A stretch of 45,649 nucleotides of DNA. It comes from Bacteroidota bacterium (lineage in GTDB: Bacteria > Bacteroidota > Bacteroidia > Chitinophagales > Chitinophagaceae). The stretch is taken from NCBI GenBank assembly GCA_013289065.1, contig JABDAP010000007.1, forward strand, positions 1 through 45,649, in the 5' to 3' direction. Both the position numbers and the translations under genes were made by a program. The notes beneath the pieces were generated by a model. It searched no databases. It was given only the letters and a program-made list of their open reading frames with translations, and was not told the origin of the DNA. Shown piece after piece: positions 41,142 through 45,649 of this stretch; the first letter of the stretch is position 1; each line of letters begins with the position of its first letter.

Positions 41142-42317
41142 ATGTCTCTATACGCTCAACGCGGTGTATCTGCCCAGAAAGAAGAAGTGCATGCTGCCAT
41201 CCGGAAACTGGATCAGGGGCTGTATCCAAACGCTTTCTGTAAAATATATGCCGATCTTTTATGCGGTGATCCCGGTTGGGTTAACATCATGCATGCCGAT
41301 GGCGCCGGTACAAAGAGTATCCTTGCTTATTTGTACTGGAAAGAAACCGGCGATGTGAGTGTTTGGAAAGGTATTGCGCAGGATGCAGTGGCTATGAACC
41401 TCGATGACCTGCTTTGTGTAGGTGTAACGGATAATTTGTTATTCTCTTCCACCATCGACAGAAATAAATTGCTGATCAACGGCGAAGTGTTGCAGGCTGT
41501 GATCAACGGAACACAGGAATTCTTTGACCAGTTAAAAACTTACGGCGTACATATTCATTACCTCGGCGGTGAAACAGCAGATGTAGGTGATGTGGTAAGA
41601 ACGATCGCGGTGAATGGCACTATGACTGCACGCTGGCCCAAAAGCAAACTCATCACGAACGACAGGATCGCCCCGGGCAATGTGATCGTTGGTTTTGGAA
41701 GTTCAGGCAAAGCATCTTATGAAACCGGATATAACAGCGGTTTGGGAAGTAATGGATTAACCAGTGCGCGGCATGATGTATTGAGTAAATATTATGCAGA
41801 AAAATATCCCGAAACATTTGAACCAACATTACATGATGAAGTTGTGTATATCGGTAAAAACAAAATGGGCGATGAGATAGACATTGATGGAGAGAAAATA
41901 TCAATCGGTAAATTGTTATTATCTCCCACAAGAACCTATGCACCTTTGCTCAAGGTTTTATTGGATGAATATTTTACCGATATCGATGGATTGATCCATT
42001 GCAGTGGCGGCGGCCAAACCAAGTGCATGAAATATTTGCCGCGCCCATTAGCAATTATCAAAGACAATTTATTTGATGTGCCGCCGATCTTTCAACTGAT
42101 ACAAAAAAATTCCGGCGCCGATTTCAGGGAAATGTACCAGGTATTCAATATGGGCCACCGCCTGGAAGTTTTTACCAATGAAAATGCCGCACAGAAAATG
42201 ATCGGCGCAGCGAAACAATTTAATATCGAAGCAAAGGTCATTGGCAGGGTGGAAGATGCTTTGGAACCATCACTATTGCTGAAAGGTAGCTTTGGAGAGT
42301 TGACATATAATTATTGA
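41142..42317 (+). CDS. purM: Phosphoribosylformylglycinamidine cyclo-ligase (AIR synthase)
   Basis: The 391-residue product is AIR synthase, which closes the imidazole ring in purine synthesis. Family marks are HADGAGTKSILAYLYWKETG, AMNLDDLLCVGVT and HYLGGETADVGDVVRTI; the C-terminal SPTRTYAPLLKVLL and HCSGGGQTKCMKYLP also fit. It is of the longer Bacteroidota type, with an insertion relative to the 345-residue E. coli enzyme. The ATG at 42142 minus 1000 (41142) follows the repeat leader; the 16 upstream codons of the open frame are read from repeat DNA and are rejected. It ends in a short CCATGG hairpin. Confidence 0.93.
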   Translation: MSLYAQRGVSAQKEEVHAAIRKLDQGLYPNAFCKIYADLLCGDPGWVNIMHADGAGTKSILAYLYWKETGDVSVWKGIAQDAVAMNLDDLLCVGVTDNLLFSSTIDRNKLLINGEVLQAVINGTQEFFDQLKTYGVHIHYLGGETADVGDVVRTIAVNGTMTARWPKSKLITNDRIAPGNVIVGFGSSGKASYETGYNSGLGSNGLTSARHDVLSKYYAEKYPETFEPTLHDEVVYIGKNKMGDEIDIDGEKISIGKLLLSPTRTYAPLLKVLLDEYFTDIDGLIHCSGGGQTKCMKYLPRPLAIIKDNLFDVPPIFQLIQKNSGADFREMYQVFNMGHRLEVFTNENAAQKMIGAAKQFNIEAKVIGRVEDALEPSLLLKGSFGELTYNY

Positions 42318-42347
42318 ATAGCCCATAACCATGGTTCATGGACTATT
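42317..42347. repeat. CCATGG-centred hairpin after purM
   Basis: AATAG (42317-42321) pairs with CTATT (42343-42347), and the interior has the palindrome AACCATGGTT followed by CATGG. The words are those of the hairpin at 20809-20845. Confidence 0.5.
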
Positions 42348-42389
42348 GGCCATAAACCATTTTTAACAACATTTCTTCCTAACAATTTG

Positions 42390-42397
42390 TAATTTAG
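42390..42397 (+). promoter_or_regulatory. -7-like TAATTTAG before ftsE
   Basis: TAATTTAG is one base from TAnnTTTG and ends four bases before the ATG at 42402. Confidence 0.4.
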
Positions 42398-42401
42398 AGC
42401 C

Positions 42402-43088
42402 ATGTCAGACATAGTTGTATCCATACAAAATGCCAACATCTACCAGGGCGACAGCCTTGTATTACAGGATGTGAATTTTACTGTGAATAAAGGAGAGTTT
42501 GTTTACCTCGTTGGTAAAACAGGAACAGGCAAAAGCAGCCTTTTAAAAACTTTATACGGCGAGTTAACACTTACGGAAGGCAATGCATCGGTAGTGGGTT
42601 TTGACCTGCGCGATATGGACTGGAAAAAAGTTCCCTTCCTACGCAGGAACCTTGGCGTGGTGTTCCAGGATTTTCAATTGCTTACCGACCGGAATGTTCA
42701 TGAGAATTTAAAATTTGTATTGAAAGCCACCGGCTGGCAGGATGACCGTTTGATGGAAGAAAAGATCAATGATGTGTTGGATAAAGTAGGGCTGCGAAGC
42801 AAAGGTTTTAAAATGCCTTTTGAAATGAGTGGCGGCGAGCAGCAACGCGTGGATATTGCACGAGCATTATTAAACTCTCCCAAATTAGTACTGGCCGATG
42901 AGCCAACCGGTAATCTCGATCCTGAAACCAGCGATGAGATCATGCAGTTACTGATACAGATCGCAAAAGATTATGGAACCACTGTAATGATGGCCACGCA
43001 TGATTTTATCGTGATCAACCGTTACCCTTCACGTATGCTGAAAACAGAAGGCGGTAAAGTGATCGATAGCGCTGCGGTAATGGCTTAA
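42402..43088 (+). CDS. ftsE: Cell-division ABC ATPase FtsE
   Basis: The 228-residue protein is an ABC ATPase of the FtsE type, which works with the membrane protein FtsX to control peptidoglycan hydrolases during division. Walker A is GKTGTGKSS at 38-46, the Q-loop is VFQDFQ with Gln89, the signature SGGEQQR is at 143-149, Walker [11 protein letters not shown] is at 162-171 and the H-loop is His200. No ftsX is adjacent, which is not rare in Bacteroidota; the assignment relies on ATPase similarity, and a LolD-like exporter ATPase is the main alternative. It is followed by a long tandem array. Confidence 0.82.
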   Translation: MSDIVVSIQNANIYQGDSLVLQDVNFTVNKGEFVYLVGKTGTGKSSLLKTLYGELTLTEGNASVVGFDLRDMDWKKVPFLRRNLGVVFQDFQLLTDRNVHENLKFVLKATGWQDDRLMEEKINDVLDKVGLRSKGFKMPFEMSGGEQQRVDIARALLNSPKLVLADEPTGNLDPETSDEIMQLLIQIAKDYGTTVMMATHDFIVINRYPSRMLKTEGGKVIDSAAVMA

Positions 43089-43099
43089 TCGTTAACTGC

Positions 43100-43238
43100 T
43101 TTAATTGTTTATTAGTTTACTGGTTTAATTGTTTATTAGTTTACTGGTTTAATTGTTTATTAGTTTACTGGTTTAATTGTTTATTAGTAATAATTACTGA
43201 TTCAATCATTTTACCAATAAACAAGTAAACTAATAAAC
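43100..43238. repeat. 24-bp tandem array with inverted copy
   Basis: The unit TTTAATTGTTTATTAGTTTA plus CTGG is repeated 3.7 times without change (43100-43188). An inverted GTAAACTAATAAAC (43225-43238) at the end of the gap can pair with any unit. The array fills the gap between the convergent ftsE and glycosyltransferase genes. Confidence 0.9.
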
Positions 43239-44365
43239 TAATCTCCCCAGATCCATTTTACCTGTTTCTTCGCATTCGCTTCATTGTTGAAAATGTTTGT
43301 GAGCAAACGTTTTCTCAGATCAATTTCATGCCTGGTAAAGGGTTGATGATACAATTGAACAATGATCTCGCTAAAAGCATTGGCCGTTGTTCCGATATGG
43401 CAGGCAGACTCCAGCCCGCTGCCCGCAACAGTAGCTTCATTTACCACGCAATGCCTGCCGTTAAATAATGCATTCAGCAATTTTACTTTCATTCCCGTTG
43501 TTGTGTAGGAAGGGATCAGATTGATATGCGCTTTGGCGATCATATCCTGCAGTTCTTTATGCGATGGGTTAACTATTAAACGCGCATTTGAATGATCGCC
43601 GATCAGTGCAGTTAAATGTTGCGATGGATCTTTTCCCGCAACCACCAGCGGCACTTTGATTGCATGAAATACTTTTTTCAATAACCAGGTTACCGCTTTT
43701 TCATTTGCATCAATACTAAGGTCGCCATGGTATAAACAATAAGTTCCCATGCCTTCATTGCATTCAACTTTCCAGCCGGGCAGGTACAAAGAAAGAAGAT
43801 CGATGTTTTTACACTTCAATTCATCGCGGTAAACGGCATTATCTTTTTCTGTAACACCCCAGAACACAGCTTTTGCCGCGATCTTTTTTTCATAAGACCT
43901 CAGCAAACGGCTCTCAACCCAGTAATATAATTTTTTAATGGGTGATGAGGTTGCTTTGAACAGGTCGTGGTAATACTGGTACTCCACATTGTGTAAGCGG
44001 ACAAAACATTTCCGGTTCGCAAAACGCTTATCCAGCAAGAGATACGTGCAGTGCACACCTTCCATAAAAATGGGATGGCCGTCTTTTAAAAGCGTTTGCA
44101 GCAGTTGCTCATTCTTTCTGCTTGAAACGATATAGGGTAACGTATTTGATATGCTTTGGTGGCCGGTATATCGTTCGTAATAATGAACACTTGCACAATA
44201 TTTATTTAATTCTGTTTGTTCGCCACGGCCATAATCAAAACAGTGCAGGTGAATGTGTACGCCCTGTGCATATAAAGCGGGCAGTTTATAAAACACATCT
44301 ATCGATCCGCCATAATCAGCGGGCCATGGAACATTGAATGAAATGATATGTAAATGTTTTTCCAC
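43238..44365 (-). CDS. Glycosyltransferase, GT-B fold (GT4-like), second gene of a pair
   Basis: The 375-residue protein looks like a GT-B-fold glycosyltransferase: the N-terminal HIISFNVPWPADYGGSIDVF resembles the PxDGG-like start of GT4 members, and the second half (LYHGDLSIDANEKAVTWLL, then VVAGKDPS, LIPSYTTTGMKVKLLNALFNG) has the donor-binding arrangement. Acceptor and sugar are unknown. It starts at GTG 44365, which overlaps the stop of the upstream glycosyltransferase gene by one base (TAGTG), so the two are almost surely translated together. Confidence 0.8.
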   Translation of the reverse strand: MEKHLHIISFNVPWPADYGGSIDVFYKLPALYAQGVHIHLHCFDYGRGEQTELNKYCASVHYYERYTGHQSISNTLPYIVSSRKNEQLLQTLLKDGHPIFMEGVHCTYLLLDKRFANRKCFVRLHNVEYQYYHDLFKATSSPIKKLYYWVESRLLRSYEKKIAAKAVFWGVTEKDNAVYRDELKCKNIDLLSLYLPGWKVECNEGMGTYCLYHGDLSIDANEKAVTWLLKKVFHAIKVPLVVAGKDPSQHLTALIGDHSNARLIVNPSHKELQDMIAKAHINLIPSYTTTGMKVKLLNALFNGRHCVVNEATVAGSGLESACHIGTTANAFSEIIVQLYHQPFTRHEIDLRKRLLTNIFNNEANAKKQVKWIWGD

Positions 44366-45450
44366 TATAATGATTTGTAAAGACCTATCAGTGTATGCTG
44401 TTCGTTTTCCCAGTTCAAAACAGCCCGGGCTTTTACACAGTTCAGCCTGAGTTGTTCATAGAGAACATCATCAGCCAGTAAATTGTTCAATGCATAGGCA
44501 ATCGTTTGCGGTTCGGTATCATTGATCAGATAAGCAATATTATATTGATCATTGATGGCTGCATATTCCGGATAATTCACACAAACCTGCGGAATACCCG
44601 CCATTATATAATCAAAGAAACGGTTGGCGAGTGAATAATACTGGTTCATACCTTCTGATTCAAACAAAGTAAGGCCGATGTAGGCAGAAGGCGTAAATCT
44701 CACCAATTCATCTGGCGATAAATAACCGCGCAGTACTACTTTTGATTCCAGTTTATTTTGTTTGATCAACCCGCGTGTTTGTTCGAAAAAATTTCCTTTT
44801 CCAACGATCACTAATTTGGCATTTACTTCTTTCATCGCCGGTATCAGTGTTTCAAAACATCTTCCTTCATTTACAGCGCCTTGATATAAGACCCATTTTT
44901 CGTTTTGTACTTGTCCGGCTGGCAAGATCGTGAGAGCCGGAAGATTTCTTACAACAATATAACTCACTCCGTATCTTCTTTGCAGTTCTCCGGCAATAAA
45001 ATCATTCACTGTATAGCCCGACCTGAATTTTGGTACAGCAAATTTTTCAACTGCCAGCCAAACCGAATGAATAAACGGCCTGGTAATTACCTCTTTTTGT
45101 TCTGTAAATAATTCGTGTGCATCGTACACTCTTTTTTTTCTTTTGAGTGCGGTAACAAAATAAACAGGGAGGATCGTATCGAGGTCGATCGCACAGATAA
45201 TATCCGCCTGCTGAAAAAGTAAAAAGAAAAACAGCCGAAAATTATATGCTGCATAAAATAAAAACCCTTTTGAAAAAAGACAACTCAATCGTTTTTGTTG
45301 AAAAGGCTGTGGCTTACCCGTAACCGAATCTTTTCGTTTTCTTCCCACCAGCAATACATCATATCCATGGCCCTGCATGGTAGCGGCTATGCGGTGCATG
45401 CGCTGGTCGTAGGTTAAATCGTTGGTAACAGTAAAAATGATCCTTGGCAA
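44365..45450 (-). CDS. Glycosyltransferase, GT4-like, first gene of a pair
   Basis: The roughly 361-residue protein is a GT-B glycosyltransferase. Marks are IIFTVTNDLTYDQRMHRIAA near the start, VYDAHELF in the middle, LYQGAVNEGRCFETLIPAM at the start of the second domain, and SEGMNQYYSLANRFFDYIMAG, which resembles the donor-binding block of GT4. The open frame begins at a TTG at 45471, but that TTG is part of a TATATTTG -7 element, so I place the start at the next TTG, 45450 (MPRIIFTVT). Sugar and acceptor are unknown. It is coupled to the downstream gene by a one-base overlap. Confidence 0.8.
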   Translation of the reverse strand: MPRIIFTVTNDLTYDQRMHRIAATMQGHGYDVLLVGRKRKDSVTGKPQPFQQKRLSCLFSKGFLFYAAYNFRLFFFLLFQQADIICAIDLDTILPVYFVTALKRKKRVYDAHELFTEQKEVITRPFIHSVWLAVEKFAVPKFRSGYTVNDFIAGELQRRYGVSYIVVRNLPALTILPAGQVQNEKWVLYQGAVNEGRCFETLIPAMKEVNAKLVIVGKGNFFEQTRGLIKQNKLESKVVLRGYLSPDELVRFTPSAYIGLTLFESEGMNQYYSLANRFFDYIMAGIPQVCVNYPEYAAINDQYNIAYLINDTEPQTIAYALNNLLADDVLYEQLRLNCVKARAVLNWENEQHTLIGLYKSL

Positions 45451-45468
45451 ATGCGTTGGCTTGAATAA

Positions 45469-45476
45469 CAAATATA
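45469..45476 (-). promoter_or_regulatory. -7 element of the glycosyltransferase pair
   Basis: Minus strand TATATTTG, an exact TAnnTTTG match, 18 bases before the proposed TTG start at 45450. The rest of the right edge (45477-45649) shows no gene. Confidence 0.5.
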
Positions 45477-45649
45477 AGTGTCTGGATGCACCCCGCTAAG
45501 CATTACTAAAATGCGATTTTAAGAGAAAACAGATCAACTTAAACTATATGATAATCAGTTGTTTGGAGATGGCTTCATTTTTTTGTATTCTAAAGCCTTG
45601 TTAATTCTCCACCTCTTATACACAGCATTTTTTTATATTAAGGAATTGT

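Noticed and set aside
45477..45649. A further gene at the right edge
   Set aside because: Only very short frames on either strand; no start with a coding pattern reaches the edge.

Overview
The window reads as chromosomal DNA of a member of the Bacteroidota, most likely of the family Chitinophagaceae. The evidence is the Bacteroidota-type -7 promoter elements (TAnnTTTG) placed just before start codons, the weak or absent Shine-Dalgarno sequences, and families typical of that phylum: DUF2851, DUF2520, GLPGLI proteins, large outer-membrane beta-barrels with a carboxypeptidase-like N-terminal domain, and a Bacteroidota-type FtsE and PurM. No phage, plasmid, insertion sequence, CRISPR array, tRNA or rRNA was recognised. 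Almost all of it is ordinary chromosomal gene content, densely packed, with no gene-free stretch over 300 bases.

Layout. 1-5.8 kb: a partial transglutaminase-like (SirB1-type) gene, a fatty-acid desaturase, DNA topoisomerase I (topA) and an alpha/beta hydrolase. 5.8-11.4 kb: a mostly co-directional run with a DUF2520 Rossmann protein, a [2Fe-2S] ferredoxin plus IscX pair, a KdsC-like HAD phosphatase, a UbiA-family prenyltransferase, Maf and DUF2851, closed by a convergent OsmC-like gene. 11.4-15 kb: a predicted outer-membrane protein, lipoyl synthase (lipA), a secreted phosphodiester glycosidase and a small membrane protein. 15.2-32.2 kb: a sugar and glycogen region. A sugar MFS transporter and a ROK kinase lie on the minus strand; glgA, glgC, an SLC45-like MFS transporter and a cold-shock protein lie on the plus strand; glgB follows after a minus-strand block of two tandem outer-membrane-barrel/GLPGLI gene pairs. 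32.4-37.5 kb: an acyltransferase, a lipoprotein, two small proteins, an orphan sensor histidine kinase and a coiled-coil membrane protein. 37.5-45.6 kb: a PolB-type exonuclease, holA, a pentapeptide-repeat protein, ribF divergent from purM, ftsE, and two coupled glycosyltransferases.

How the genes work together. The clearest pathway is carbon storage: sugar import (two MFS carriers), phosphorylation (ROK kinase), ADP-glucose synthesis (GlgC), chain elongation (GlgA) and branching (GlgB). The OMP/GLPGLI block is a duplicated envelope module of unknown function lying between glgC and glgB.

The most unusual feature is between the genes. Many intergenic gaps hold a hairpin or tandem array built from short, low-complexity words. 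One family occurs three times within 8 kb with the same stem and the same asymmetric loop, so it is a true dispersed element and not a chance terminator. Other gaps carry different word families: a perfect 31-bp stem, a 24-bp tandem array with an inverted copy, GGAATT-type repeats between ribF and purM, and CCATGG-centred hairpins. A second theme is promoters whose -7 element ends only 4-9 bases before the start codon, suggesting leaderless or nearly leaderless messages.
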